A stretch of DNA of 40,923 nt from Flavobacterium sp. (lineage in GTDB: Bacteria; Bacteroidota; Bacteroidia; Flavobacteriales; Flavobacteriaceae). Location: contig NZ_JAMWYY010000024.1 in the NCBI RefSeq assembly GCF_024305175.1, positions 1 through 40,923 of the forward strand, read 5' to 3'. Position numbers and translations under genes: made by a program. Below, in pieces: positions 1 through 7,578 of this stretch; position 1 is the stretch's first letter, and each line of letters starts with the position of its first letter. The notes under the pieces are model-generated. The model did not search any database. It was not told the origin of the DNA and was given only the letters and a program-made list of their open reading frames with translations.

Positions 1-2
1 CT

Positions 3-866
3 TTAGATCCATATAGTAGAGTAAAAGGATATGTGCTAAAAGATGTAAAGATTGACAAAACTGGAAGAATTGAATTATTCACTGATCAAAAATTTGATGA
101 CAATAAATTCAGTATTAATTTTAATATATTTGACTTAGTACAAAAAGTAGATTATCCTGACGGGATAAGAGCATATAAGTTTTTAGTTCACTTTAATGGA
201 TTAAATGTTTCTTCTGGTTATGGCATTACCTTTGCTACTGATGCGGATGCTCAAAAAATAGCCAGAGCCTTTAGACATTTAAGGCAAGTATGTACTCCTG
301 AAAATGATTTGTTTAGTCAAATCCCAGCAGAGGAAAAAAAGATAAAATTAACGAGAGAAGAAACTATAGATTACATCAACAAGTTGATTCGATTCGATAG
401 ACCTTTATATCATCTTTATGCATTTGGTAAAGGTTCAAGAAGTGAAAAAACTTCATTTTATACCATTTATAAAAATCTCTTGCTCTCATATGATAACTCA
501 ACTAAGTCATACATGTTTAAGTATTCTTCAAATGGTTTTTCTTCCAGTTATGAAGGAGGTACAAGGTATTTAGAAGAAGAAATTCATTATGACAAAATAA
601 AATTCTCAAATTATCAAAACATTGAAATTGTAAAACGAGATGATTCTTATAGAGGAGGAAATGTAAGTGAGATGGCAAGGGTAAATTTTAGTTCAGACAA
701 TTATAGTGCTCCTTATTTCTTCATTTATTTTCCTCTTAATTCCGATTCTGCCACTCCTATGGGAACCATGGAAAATTTATATGGTAAAGAATTAAAAAAA
801 CTATCCAAAGCGTTCGAGCGACTAAAAGAATTAGATTCTGATGAAAAAGATCCATTTGAAGATTAA
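3..866 (+). CDS. Hypothetical protein, 5' end cut by window edge, with internal two-module repeat
   Basis: The frame is open back to the first bases of the window (it reads LDPYSRVKGY before the GTG at 33), so the true start lies outside and any signal peptide is missing. The visible 287 residues look like two similar modules. Counting from the GTG, the first ends with KIARAFRHLRQVC (about 75-87), followed shortly by NDLF. The second opens with LTREETIDYINKLI (about 106-119) and ends with KLSKAFERLKEL (about 256-267), followed by DPF. I do not recognise the family and assign no function. The gene lies 24 nt before a small exported protein on the same strand and may share a transcript with it. 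Base composition is AT-rich, like the next genes and unlike the PRTRC block. Confidence 0.75.
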   Translation, partial: LDPYSRVKGYVLKDVKIDKTGRIELFTDQKFDDNKFSINFNIFDLVQKVDYPDGIRAYKFLVHFNGLNVSSGYGITFATDADAQKIARAFRHLRQVCTPENDLFSQIPAEEKKIKLTREETIDYINKLIRFDRPLYHLYAFGKGSRSEKTSFYTIYKNLLLSYDNSTKSYMFKYSSNGFSSSYEGGTRYLEEEIHYDKIKFSNYQNIEIVKRDDSYRGGNVSEMARVNFSSDNYSAPYFFIYFPLNSDSATPMGTMENLYGKELKKLSKAFERLKELDSDEKDPFED

Positions 867-890
867 TATAACTTCAATTAATTACTGCTT

Positions 891-1457
891 ATGAAGTTTA
901 TTTCTAACCTAATTATTTTTTATTTTTTACTTTCTATAAATTTAATTTATTCGCAAGACAATTTTGGTAATTCGTTAAAAACCAAAATCATCACACAAAT
1001 CCTGCAAAAAACAATTCAGCAGGAAAACGAAATGCGCCAACATGTGTACACAGAAATTGATAGTTCTGGAAATGAAATAGGAATGTCTAAAATGGATATC
1101 GACAGCTTAGTAGTTACCGAACCTTTTATCATCAAAAACGACTCTCTATATTATACGACAAAACAAAAATTTGCTTATGAAAAAGGACACTACTTCGAAC
1201 AACAAATTGTAGCGCTAAATGACATTACATCTGTAATAAAAGATGTGGGGATTTTCTTTGAAACCCAGCCCAATAAAGTAATTTTGATCCAAAAAGAATA
1301 TTATGACGATGGGAAGTACATCAAAACAAGTACAACCACTGATTTGTTTCGCACACATTTTGTTTCACTTCAACAGAACGAATATTTAGCCGATGATTTG
1401 GTAAAAGCTTTTAAAAAAGCAGGTTATAAAATAGAAAAAGGATATTGGTATGACTAA
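891..1457 (+). CDS. Small exported protein of unknown function
   Basis: The 188-residue product starts with MKFISNLIIFYFLLSINLIYSQ, a clear signal peptide with likely cleavage after the Ser-Gln region. The mature part is mixed alpha/beta with many charged residues and no cysteines, so it is probably periplasmic or secreted. Residues 55-90 (YTEIDSSGNEIG and following) look like paired beta strands. The C-terminus (LADDLVKAFKKAGYKIEKGY) resembles an amphipathic helix, somewhat like the helix that closes each module of the preceding protein. No enzyme motif is seen. It sits in a row of short + strand genes at 1-2,922, several of which encode exported products. Such clusters often carry immunity or surface proteins, but nothing here proves that. 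Confidence 0.75.
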   Translation: MKFISNLIIFYFLLSINLIYSQDNFGNSLKTKIITQILQKTIQQENEMRQHVYTEIDSSGNEIGMSKMDIDSLVVTEPFIIKNDSLYYTTKQKFAYEKGHYFEQQIVALNDITSVIKDVGIFFETQPNKVILIQKEYYDDGKYIKTSTTTDLFRTHFVSLQQNEYLADDLVKAFKKAGYKIEKGYWYD

Positions 1458-1517
1458 TTTAAAAGAGAATAAAACCGTCATCAAATATAAATCATTATAA
1501 TAGTAATAAACATCAAA

Positions 1518-2021
1518 ATGAAAACAATCCATCAACTTAAAACCCTAGCAGTAGTCATTTTTATTTTTACAGCTGGCAATCTTGTCGCTCAAGACCTGTT
1601 AGGTTCTTCATTGAAGCAAGTTGAAGGAGAATTGGGCAAACTCAATATCAACTACAACAAAAATGATAAAGAAAAAAGTTCCGTTACAATAGTTTATAAA
1701 ACCAATCAAGAAACTAAGATTTATGAGTTTAAAAAAAATGCTTCAAATGAGTTTGTTTGCATTACCGAACAAATTGTATTAAAATTTTCGGAAACTCTTT
1801 TAGAACAGACACTAAACTACCTTGATGGTTTAGGATATGAAGAAACCAATTTTATAAATTATTTTGATAATCCGGTAGTAGTTTCTGCTAATAATAATAA
1901 TCACAAAGTGAAACATTATTTTCACGTTCTTCCGATGCCTGACCCAAATGATAATAGCCAAAAACTAATGATTTTTGAATTTGATTTAAATACAGATGAA
2001 TTTAAAATCAATAGGGAATAA
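1518..2021 (+). CDS. Small exported protein of unknown function
   Basis: The 167-residue product has an N-terminal signal peptide (MKTIHQLKTLAVVIFIFTAGNLVAQ) with a likely cleavage site at VAQ-D. The start of the mature protein, DLLGSSLKQVEGELGKL, recalls the DNFGNSLKTKI of the previous gene product. The two could be distant relatives, with a shared Gly-Asn/Ser-Ser-Leu-Lys segment just after the signal peptide. The rest looks like a beta-rich fold (VTIVYKTNQETKIYEF, HYFHVLPMPD). The stop is 2 nt before the next start codon, so it is co-transcribed with the 87-residue protein that follows. The function is not recognised. Confidence 0.75.
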   Translation: MKTIHQLKTLAVVIFIFTAGNLVAQDLLGSSLKQVEGELGKLNINYNKNDKEKSSVTIVYKTNQETKIYEFKKNASNEFVCITEQIVLKFSETLLEQTLNYLDGLGYEETNFINYFDNPVVVSANNNNHKVKHYFHVLPMPDPNDNSQKLMIFEFDLNTDEFKINRE

Positions 2022-2023
2022 TA

Positions 2024-2287
2024 ATGAAACAAAATATTACGCTTTTTTTGATAGTTTTCCTATTTAGTACTTCATACTCCCAAAATAAAAGCGACATAGA
2101 TAGTCTGTATCAAGTAAAAAACTTCTTACTGGACATCAGAAGTACTGTAAATTTAAAAAAATGGAATGGAGCACAGCAACTAACAGATGTTACGCAACTC
2201 CTAGAGAAGGGGAAAACATATGAAAAACAATTTCATGTTTGGCTCAAAACCGTCCTCCATGAAGACAGTTGCATTTCAAAGAAATAA
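2024..2287 (+). CDS. Short exported protein, possibly truncated
   Basis: The 87-residue product starts with signal peptide MKQNITLFLIVFLFSTSYSQ. The rest is mainly helical (DIDSLYQVKNFLLDIRSTV, QLTDVTQLLEKGKTYEKQFHVWL). It begins 2 nt after the previous stop. Its last residues (HEDSCISKK) overlap the start of the next reading frame, which is helical and lacks a convincing start codon. An original longer gene split by a frameshift is therefore possible. The function is unknown. Confidence 0.55.
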   Translation: MKQNITLFLIVFLFSTSYSQNKSDIDSLYQVKNFLLDIRSTVNLKKWNGAQQLTDVTQLLEKGKTYEKQFHVWLKTVLHEDSCISKK

Positions 2288-2475
2288 ACAGGCAATTCAA
2301 ACTCATTTTACAGACGCTAGCCTTGTACAATTCCGACTTAAAAGCCAATCCTGATCAAAAGCCAGCCAATCAAGAAGACCTGGAATTTTTAAACATCCGG
2401 ATACCCAGATTGGTTGATGATATTTACCATTATTGTAAATTAGCGGAAGAAGAGCGTTTGAAAAAAATACATTAA
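2269..2475 (+). CDS. Short helical protein of unknown function (TTG start or frameshifted tail)
   Basis: This 68-residue frame starts at TTG, overlaps the previous gene by 19 nt, and is open only from 2,263. The content (FKLILQTLALYNSDLKAN, RIPRLVDDIYHYCKLAEEERLKKIH) looks like a genuine two-helix protein. It runs to 3 nt before the zinc-ribbon gene. No ATG is available before the conserved-looking part. It is either translated by coupling to the upstream gene or is the displaced 3' half of it. No domain is recognised. Confidence 0.45.
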   Translation: MHFKEINRQFKLILQTLALYNSDLKANPDQKPANQEDLEFLNIRIPRLVDDIYHYCKLAEEERLKKIH

Positions 2476-2478
2476 GAA

Positions 2479-2922
2479 ATGCAAAACCGCTTTCAGGACC
2501 AAAATTTCCGTCTCACTCACTTCCAAGAAGAAGTGACTGTGGCCTGCCCAAAATGCCATAAAAAAGCAGTAACAACCGTAAACTATGACGAAAAGAAAGC
2601 CAAGTTAACTTGCACGCACTGTGGTTTTCATGATGTAAAAGACACTTTGTTAACCCATTTGGGCTATACCGCCAATTACAAAGCAGATGCTAGTGCTTAT
2701 TTTGATGTGGAAACCTGGTATTGTGCCCCTTTTAAAAACGACTTCTTTTTTGCTTACAACGAAGCCCATTTGTTGTATTTAGAACAATACATCGGCGCCA
2801 AATTGCGTGAACACAAAGACCGTTCGCATTTTACACTTTTGGAAAAACTGCCCAAGTTTTACCACGAATCTAAAAACAGGGCGGCTCTTTTAAAAATTAT
2901 TGAAAAACTAAAAACGAAGTAG
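2479..2922 (+). CDS. Zinc-ribbon protein (TFIIB-type ribbon, Bacteroidota family)
   Basis: The 147-residue cytoplasmic protein has a four-cysteine zinc ribbon: CPKC at residues 23-26 and CTHC at 45-48, with beta strands between (VTTVNYDEKKAKLT). The C-terminal half is rich in aromatics (FKNDFFFAYNEAHLLYLEQYIGAKLREH) and ends in a basic helix (ALLKIIEKLKTK). Proteins of this type are annotated in Bacteroidota as TFIIB-type zinc ribbon-containing, without a known role. They resemble nucleic-acid-binding ribbons but have no catalytic part. It is the last gene of the + strand run and starts 3 nt after the preceding short frame, so it is probably in the same transcript. Confidence 0.7.
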   Translation: MQNRFQDQNFRLTHFQEEVTVACPKCHKKAVTTVNYDEKKAKLTCTHCGFHDVKDTLLTHLGYTANYKADASAYFDVETWYCAPFKNDFFFAYNEAHLLYLEQYIGAKLREHKDRSHFTLLEKLPKFYHESKNRAALLKIIEKLKTK

Positions 2923-3162
2923 GCTTGCAATCAACAGTGTAGATTATATTTTACAAGGCAAGTAAAATATTAAAGACATTATAAAGCAAATAACTTAAGT
3001 GTTTTAATTTTTGCTAAATAGAGTCAAAGCAGGCGCAGGGTGTCCGACTGTGATCCCTGAGCAACGCTGCGAAACCTTTTTAATGTAATGCCGTACTATT
3101 TTTTCAAGCACATCTGCAGGAATGCCTATCGTATTTGATCTACCATACGACTGTTATTTATA
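2923..3162. other. Gap between convergent genes; possible decayed coding fragment on the - strand
   Basis: This stretch has no good gene. On the - strand, positions 3,153-3,004 form an open frame of 49 codons without ATG. Its translation contains GIPADVLEKIVRHYIKKV, which looks protein-like and could be the tail of a decayed gene. No terminator-type hairpin with a T-tract is evident. The composition changes here from the AT-rich left genes to the more GC-rich - strand block. Confidence 0.35.
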
Positions 3163-3876
3163 CTAGAAATTAGTATCTGCCAAAAGTAAATCTACGGTAG
3201 AAAAATCGGGTTTATAATAAAGCAGACGGACAAAGCCATATTTCGGGCTGAACCAATATTTGCATTTATACTGCCCGATCTCTTTTGTATAGTTGGTATT
3301 TCGCCCCTCTATCACATAGCACGGGATCCTGGCATCTTTAAATTCAAGGGTATCGGTTACAGTCCTTTCAATAATATGCTGAAAAGTTTTATTCTCAGCC
3401 AGTTTAAAAGCAGATTTCCGGACCGTCAGTTCCACCTCGGACGACGTGATCAGTTCCGCAGGATAAGTAATCCTGGGGAACGGCACTACCTCGGTAAAGG
3501 CAAAAGCTCCCAGCCTAGGGGGATGTAAAAATATTCCTTCCGCACTTTCGTCCACACCGGTGGTTTCTTCGAATGATTGGGCGGAATCGCAGTTGCTGTA
3601 GGTATACGTAATCCCTTTCTGTCCGGCCAATACCGAAGATACACTGGAAGCTCCGACCGATAATTTTAGTGTGCAGTTGCTCAGGACAGTACCCGAGGAA
3701 TCGCTAAAAGTGACATTGTACGTCCACTGCCTGCCATCTGTATAAATAGAATTACCCTCTTCGAGGGTAGTGTTCTTTTGCCCGCAACCCCACAGCCCTG
3801 TTACAATTACAAGGGCTGCAGTCAGCGGTAAAACTCGTAAGCTGTAAAATTGTGAGTTACATCGTGTATACTTCAT
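3163..3876 (-). CDS. Predicted lipoprotein of unknown function
   Basis: I choose the ATG at 3,876 rather than the one at 3,936, because it puts a signal sequence at the N-terminus (MKYTRCNSQF, then VLPLTAALVIVTGLWGC). Leu-Trp-Gly-Cys is a good lipobox, so the product is probably a lipoprotein of 237 residues. The mature part looks beta-rich: TDGRQWTYNVTFSDSSG, a middle segment with Cys, and a C-terminal CKYWFSPKYGFVRLLYY, a pattern seen in Bacteroidota lipoproteins of unknown role. With this start it overlaps the end of the upstream gene by 20 nt, implying translational coupling. It lies in the accessory region between unknown genes and the PRTRC cassette. The function is unknown. Confidence 0.7.
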   Translation of the reverse strand: MKYTRCNSQFYSLRVLPLTAALVIVTGLWGCGQKNTTLEEGNSIYTDGRQWTYNVTFSDSSGTVLSNCTLKLSVGASSVSSVLAGQKGITYTYSNCDSAQSFEETTGVDESAEGIFLHPPRLGAFAFTEVVPFPRITYPAELITSSEVELTVRKSAFKLAENKTFQHIIERTVTDTLEFKDARIPCYVIEGRNTNYTKEIGQYKCKYWFSPKYGFVRLLYYKPDFSTVDLLLADTNF

Positions 3877-4603
3877 CGGTAATAAAAATTTGTTCTGAGA
3901 CTTTAGGTGTAAATATAACCTGTGAAATATTACCATCCAACTCTTCCACCGAATCTTCAGTGTAGCACCTCTCGGACGTTATATAGAGATGATCAAAGGG
4001 AAATTCCTCTTTTCCGGGCTCCGGGTTGGTACCTGCTGCTTTGGCTACGGGCTGCACTACGCCGCCACCCCCAAATGATTTCTTGGTCCTGACCGTCACT
4101 GTCTTCGTGCCGTTAGGATGGGTTACTACCGTCCTTTCATTTTCATAATCCACGTTGGATGCCACAACCGAAACTGCTGCCAGTACTAAGATAGCCACAA
4201 CTATCCAGTTGCAGTCCAAATCTTCGGGTTTGTCATATACTTCCTTCATTACTTCTTTGCCATCTTTCATACCTACCAGTTCAATCTTGTCTCCCTCCAG
4301 GCGGCTATTAACCGCCAGATAGGCATATTTACCATCAGGGCTGTAGGTTATAGCGTATTGTGCGACGGTTTTAACCCTCTTTAAACCATCCAGGACATTG
4401 TAGGAAATGCCAAAGACATCGTCTTTTTTAATCTCCACCGGATTAAAGGTGAGTTCCCATTTTTTTGCACCATTGGTCTCAATGGTAATCCCGTCAAAGG
4501 AATTTTTAAAGCCTTCCAGGATCATCCCGTCTTTTTCACTTCGAAGGGTTGCATTACCGGTTGCGTAATGGTTCAATCCCCTAAAATTAATTGGTGTAGC
4601 CAT
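3857..4603 (-). CDS. Single-pass membrane protein of unknown function
   Basis: The 248-residue product has an N-terminal soluble part (about 1-128) with repeated beta segments: a DGMILEGFKNSFDGITIE segment, WELTFNPVEIKKDDVFGISY, and YAITYSPDGKYAYLAV. One transmembrane helix follows (NWIVVAILVLAAVSVVASNV, about 131-150). After that come a basic Thr/Val stretch (RTVVTHPNGTKTVTVRTKKS), a Gly-rich turn, and a tail of about 60 residues. There is no signal peptide. It is the first gene of a two-gene - strand unit with the lipoprotein, and a -7 box (TACATTTG on this strand) lies 28 nt upstream. A membrane-anchored partner of the lipoprotein is plausible. I recognise no family. Confidence 0.7.
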   Translation of the reverse strand: MATPINFRGLNHYATGNATLRSEKDGMILEGFKNSFDGITIETNGAKKWELTFNPVEIKKDDVFGISYNVLDGLKRVKTVAQYAITYSPDGKYAYLAVNSRLEGDKIELVGMKDGKEVMKEVYDKPEDLDCNWIVVAILVLAAVSVVASNVDYENERTVVTHPNGTKTVTVRTKKSFGGGGVVQPVAKAAGTNPEPGKEEFPFDHLYITSERCYTEDSVEELDGNISQVIFTPKVSEQIFITDEVYTM

Positions 4604-4630
4604 ACTAAATTTTTTTAATGGTTATACCTT

Positions 4631-4638
4631 CAAATGTA
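4631..4638 (-). promoter_or_regulatory. Bacteroidota -7 promoter box for the 4,603 gene
   Basis: TACATTTG on the - strand fits the TAnnTTTG consensus and ends 28 nt before the ATG at 4,603. No TTG -33 box is seen at the usual spacing, so this is a moderate call. Confidence 0.5.
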
Positions 4639-4919
4639 TAGGGTGCAGAGCAATACTTTATAAGCAGAAACAGTACACTATTTGGCAATTAGCAGCCAAT
4701 TGCAGACGTTCACAACTCTTTTTCTTAGTTTTAATTATATGAAAAGTAGCGTAGGTAAACCCGGTGGTGGAGCAGCGGCAAAAGAAAACGCGCCCGAGCG
4801 GCAAATGCAGCAGGGTTATCCCGATGCTGTTGCCGGACGGTCGCATCCGCTTTAAAACGCAAAAAGGCGTTCCCGACCACAAGGGAGGGATTGCCTTTTT
4901 GCGCCGGAGTGCGGGCTAA
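4639..4919. other. Intergenic region with a long inverted repeat
   Basis: No convincing gene is present. A - strand open frame at 4,658-4,882 encodes a Cys/Arg-rich peptide of unnatural composition. Positions 4,859-4,868 and 4,893-4,902 form a 10-bp inverted repeat (GCAAAAAGGC / GCCTTTTTGC). Inside it is a small TCCC...GGGA pairing, giving a branched hairpin just downstream of the PRTRC ThiF gene. It ends in runs of T or A on either strand and may act as the terminator of the PRTRC transcript. Confidence 0.45.
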
Positions 4920-5705
4920 TCAGCCAACCGCTAACGGTTGGCTGCGAAAATTTGCTAAATTCAGGAAGAACCCCCTCTCAAGGGTAAACCCCTGCCTGAA
5001 AAGCTGCCACAAAAGGCTGCACCCCATCTGCGCCAGTACGGAGTTGATAAACAAATCCTGTTTTTCGAATGCTTCGGCAAGGGAACAGCTTGGCAGGTCT
5101 TCGCTGTCACCCTGCCTGAGCAGTTCGGCATATTCTGCCGTAACCTGTGGCAGGCTGCCCACAGGCACGAACTTATCCGATGAAGGTTGTTTGATGTTGC
5201 CAATGGTTGAGAGGACAACCTGTCCTGTATCCCTGCTGTTACCGAAATCCATCCAATAGCGGGGCGTATCGGAACAATACGTACTCAAATCCAAATCGTT
5301 CAACACTTCGGCAATTCCGAAACGGGCTGCTGCGCTGTCCACACAGGAAATATAAAGTGCGTTCCTGCCCGTTGCGGTATCAGTGGTAAACGATTTTTCT
5401 ATGGCTTTCCAAGCCGTGCCAAAAAAACGGTTGGTACGTGTAATTAAGACGTTGGCTTTGGATAAACCGACTTCACATTCGGCAAATAACTGCCTGCCAC
5501 GGTTGGCATCGGTAATTACATCATCATCCCACAGACTGACCTGAAAGCCTGCATGCCCCAACTGTTGCAGGCTGTGGGACATCCGTGCCAAGCCCGTCAG
5601 CACCTGTGAGCCTGTACCGCCTGCCCCGATAAGGCACACGGTTATAGGGTTGGTGGGGTTTAATAGTTCGGGCGCTATAAAGTGGGCTTTTAATCTCGTT
5701 TCCAT
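4920..5705 (-). CDS. PRTRC system ThiF family protein (E1-like adenylyltransferase fold)
   Basis: The 261-residue protein has a Rossmann nucleotide-binding motif (LIGAGGTGSQVLTGL, with GAGGTGS at about 27-33) and the E1/ThiF acidic strand followed by an Asn-Arg segment (LWDDDVITDANRGRQLF). Family members bind ATP and adenylate the C-terminus of a ubiquitin-like partner. The zinc-binding Cys pairs of MoeB/ThiF are absent, so its partner or reaction may differ. The PRTRC cassette (ParB-related, ThiF-related cassette) is known from plasmids and conjugative elements, and its precise function is not established. The start overlaps the stop of PRTRC B by 1 nt (TAATG), showing translational coupling. 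It is the last gene of the - strand cassette. Confidence 0.85.
   Translation of the reverse strand: METRLKAHFIAPELLNPTNPITVCLIGAGGTGSQVLTGLARMSHSLQQLGHAGFQVSLWDDDVITDANRGRQLFAECEVGLSKANVLITRTNRFFGTAWKAIEKSFTTDTATGRNALYISCVDSAAARFGIAEVLNDLDLSTYCSDTPRYWMDFGNSRDTGQVVLSTIGNIKQPSSDKFVPVGSLPQVTAEYAELLRQGDSEDLPSCSLAEAFEKQDLFINSVLAQMGCSLLWQLFRQGFTLERGFFLNLANFRSQPLAVG
4922..4943 (-). repeat. Hairpin across the end of the PRTRC ThiF gene
   Basis: Arms AGCCAACCG and CGGTTGGCT (9 bp, perfect) flank a 4-nt loop CTAA. The hairpin includes the last codons and one base of the stop. There is no T-tract after it on the - strand. It resembles the hairpin at 8,603-8,625 in design (CCGCTAA core). Confidence 0.6.
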
Positions 5706-6412
5706 TACAACAGGTTTTTAAGGGTTAGCGGTGTAGGTTTTAGGGTATCGGTCGGAAATTTTTTTTCAGGGTCTGCCATCAGTTCCTTGTAAAGGTTAAA
5801 CAGGTTAACTGCTACGGGGTTGTGGTCATTGATGTGGTGCGAAAAATAGCTTTCAAAAAAATACCCCTGCCATGCGGTAATAAATTCCTCTAAGGTGGCA
5901 GCCGATTTAATGGCAACGTTTACATTACCCATACACACGTTGCCTTTTTGGTACAGGTTAAAGAATGGTGCGTGGAATAATGGTGTATCGGCGTTGGGCT
6001 TGCTTTTACCGTTGAGGGCAAAGATTTGCAGCTCTTTTTTATTGGCTTTCCACACCAATGCAGGCAGGGCAACCGTGCCGTTTTCCAATCCAAGGCTTTC
6101 GGCAAAGTACAGTGCTTGCCGTTGGGGCTTGGTGTACCATACCACACTGCCGTTATCGGACGGGTCAAGGTGCAGCACATTATCAGGCAGTATGCCCTCG
6201 GGGCGCAGGAAAGCCTTGCCTGCCTGCTCACGGGTATCTAGGGCTTTGGCAAGGCTTAGCGCTTCCCTGACCGTAAGCGGGTGCGGGTTTACAGGGGAAC
6301 CTGCTTCGTCCATTTCGTAATATTCGATATACGGGGCAGTAACACCATTTGTGGTAAATACCACAAGGGCGGCTTTAGGATGGTAAAGTTGTACGTTCGT
6401 TGCCATAATCAT
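5705..6412 (-). CDS. PRTRC system protein B
   Basis: The 235-residue cytoplasmic protein matches the PRTRC protein B type: an N-terminal VQLYHPKAALVVFT strand, LTVREALSLAKAL, VVWYTKPQRQALYFAESLGLENG, ALVWKANKKELQIFAL, and a C-terminal part with VNVAIKSAATLEEFITAWQGYFFESYFSHH. These segments recur in B proteins of Bacteroidota elements. No catalytic residues are known for the family. The start could be the ATG at 6,412 or 6,406; both overlap the end of the preceding gene (stop at 6,375). It is translationally coupled to ThiF downstream. Confidence 0.8.
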   Translation of the reverse strand: MIMATNVQLYHPKAALVVFTTNGVTAPYIEYYEMDEAGSPVNPHPLTVREALSLAKALDTREQAGKAFLRPEGILPDNVLHLDPSDNGSVVWYTKPQRQALYFAESLGLENGTVALPALVWKANKKELQIFALNGKSKPNADTPLFHAPFFNLYQKGNVCMGNVNVAIKSAATLEEFITAWQGYFFESYFSHHINDHNPVAVNLFNLYKELMADPEKKFPTDTLKPTPLTLKNLL

Positions 6413-7562
6413 AGCTGTTTAAGAGGTAGCACAATTCATTTAAAAGCGGGAACAGGCGGCATTCAAAATCAAGGTTGTCGATTTCCTGCGGTTGCCCGTC
6501 AAAATAGCGTTTCAGGACAGGCTCCTGTTTTGACACGCTTTCGTTAAAGTAGGCGTTAACCGACTGTTGTACGTTGTCATACAGCCACCCATCAGTACAG
6601 GCAACAAACCCGATATATTTTTCCATCGTGATGCACTCATAGTCATCATACCCGTCATCCTCGAAATCAGGCAGGCATCCTGTATCAGCATGCGTATAAA
6701 TTGAGGTTTCAGGATAATCCTGCCACAAGGCGTAAAATTTTTGGGCTATGCGGTGGCTTTCCATGTCCAAATCATCACAAGGTGTAAAGGCTTCGAGCCA
6801 GTCCTCGAAGCGTTCAAGGTGTACCGTATTCCACAACCTGCGCAGCATTGTTTCCCCGTAATGCAGGGCAGCCCGTAACTGGCTTACATAGTCGTAGTAA
6901 TCTTTCTGTTCCCAGTCCTCGGGGTCACCTGTTACCCATTCCGATACCATTTCATACTGCCAGTACAGGAAGCTATCTTCTGTGTAATAAGGAATGTTTG
7001 CTGTGTGGTATAGGTAGCTGAAAGTACAGAGCAGCAACCGTGCTGCTTTTTGGTGTTTCTTATCCTGCATCATGTTATACACAGGCAGCACAGGAATGTA
7101 AAATAAGGTATTGCCCGTATAGCAGGTTTCAGTTGCCTGTACTATGAAATTTCCGTTATCTTCCAACACTTCCGTTTCAATATGCTGCGGGTACTTTTGG
7201 TTGAGCAGCCTTCCTGCTTCGTGCAGGGCAACCTCCCTGCCATAGGGATAAACATACCCTTTGGTGTCGACAGGGTGTATACCATAATGGTTGCAAAGCA
7301 ACGCAAAGCTGCGGTAAAAACTGTCTTTCCCGTTACCGCCTGCGACTGCCTGCCCCGTGTAGTGGGGCAGAAAACGGGTTTTCAGAAAACCATAGGCAGC
7401 AGCCCCTGCGGGGCTGACCTCGGGTGGTCGGCAAGCACTTCGGCGGTGTCTTTCCTGCGCTGCAGGTTGAGCAGGAACTCGCCTGCGTTTTTGTGCAGCA
7501 GCTTTTGCCTTTTGTTTTGGGGTAGCCGTAACTGCCCCGCTACTACTTGTTGCATATTCCAT
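6375..7562 (-). CDS. PRTRC system protein F-like, with suspicious N-terminal reading frame
   Basis: The 395-residue frame sits where PRTRC F is found, between C and B. The body from about residue 58 onward is a normal acidic, aromatic-rich protein (LPHYTGQAVAGGNGKDSFYRSF, YWQYEMVSEWVTGDPEDWEQKDYYDYVSQLR, CDDLDMESHRIAQKFYALWQDYPETSIY). The first 57 residues are Ala/Arg/Pro-rich with low-GC third positions. The overlapping frame at 7,382-7,555 reads as a more natural protein with GC-rich third positions, matching this gene's body. The true N-terminus may therefore lie in that other frame, with an indel near 7,385, or a small gene may overlap. The function within PRTRC is unknown. Confidence 0.65.
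   Translation of the reverse strand: MEYATSSSGAVTATPKQKAKAAAQKRRRVPAQPAAQERHRRSACRPPEVSPAGAAAYGFLKTRFLPHYTGQAVAGGNGKDSFYRSFALLCNHYGIHPVDTKGYVYPYGREVALHEAGRLLNQKYPQHIETEVLEDNGNFIVQATETCYTGNTLFYIPVLPVYNMMQDKKHQKAARLLLCTFSYLYHTANIPYYTEDSFLYWQYEMVSEWVTGDPEDWEQKDYYDYVSQLRAALHYGETMLRRLWNTVHLERFEDWLEAFTPCDDLDMESHRIAQKFYALWQDYPETSIYTHADTGCLPDFEDDGYDDYECITMEKYIGFVACTDGWLYDNVQQSVNAYFNESVSKQEPVLKRYFDGQPQEIDNLDFECRLFPLLNELCYLLNSYDYGNERTTLPS
7382..7555 (-). CDS. Overlapping 57-codon frame, alternative N-terminus of the PRTRC F-like gene or a small gene
   Basis: Starting with ATG at 7,555 and ending with TGA at 7,382, this frame encodes a basic, Leu-rich peptide: MQQVVAGQLRLPQNKRQK, then KNAGEFLLNLQRRKDTAEVL. 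Its third codon positions are strongly G/C, like the body of the downstream coding region. The annotated frame over the same bases is not. The simplest reading is that this is the genuine start region and that a single-base change or a programmed shift joins it to the main frame near its stop. A sequencing or assembly error is also possible. Confidence 0.45.
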   Translation of the reverse strand: MQQVVAGQLRLPQNKRQKLLHKNAGEFLLNLQRRKDTAEVLADHPRSAPQGLLPMVF

Positions 7563-7578
7563 ACATTAGGTTTTACAA

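Noticed and set aside
1..2922. Polymorphic toxin-immunity cluster
   Set aside because: Small exported and zinc-ribbon genes in a row recall such loci, but no toxin, Rhs core or immunity family is recognisable, so the label is not supported.
4658..4882. - strand open frame of 74 codons
   Set aside because: Composition is rich in Cys, Phe and Arg without domain-like pattern, and the region contains a long inverted repeat. More likely non-coding.
5895..6320. + strand open frame of 141 codons opposite PRTRC B
   Set aside because: It is antisense to a recognised gene in a GC-richer stretch, with no domain or start signal.
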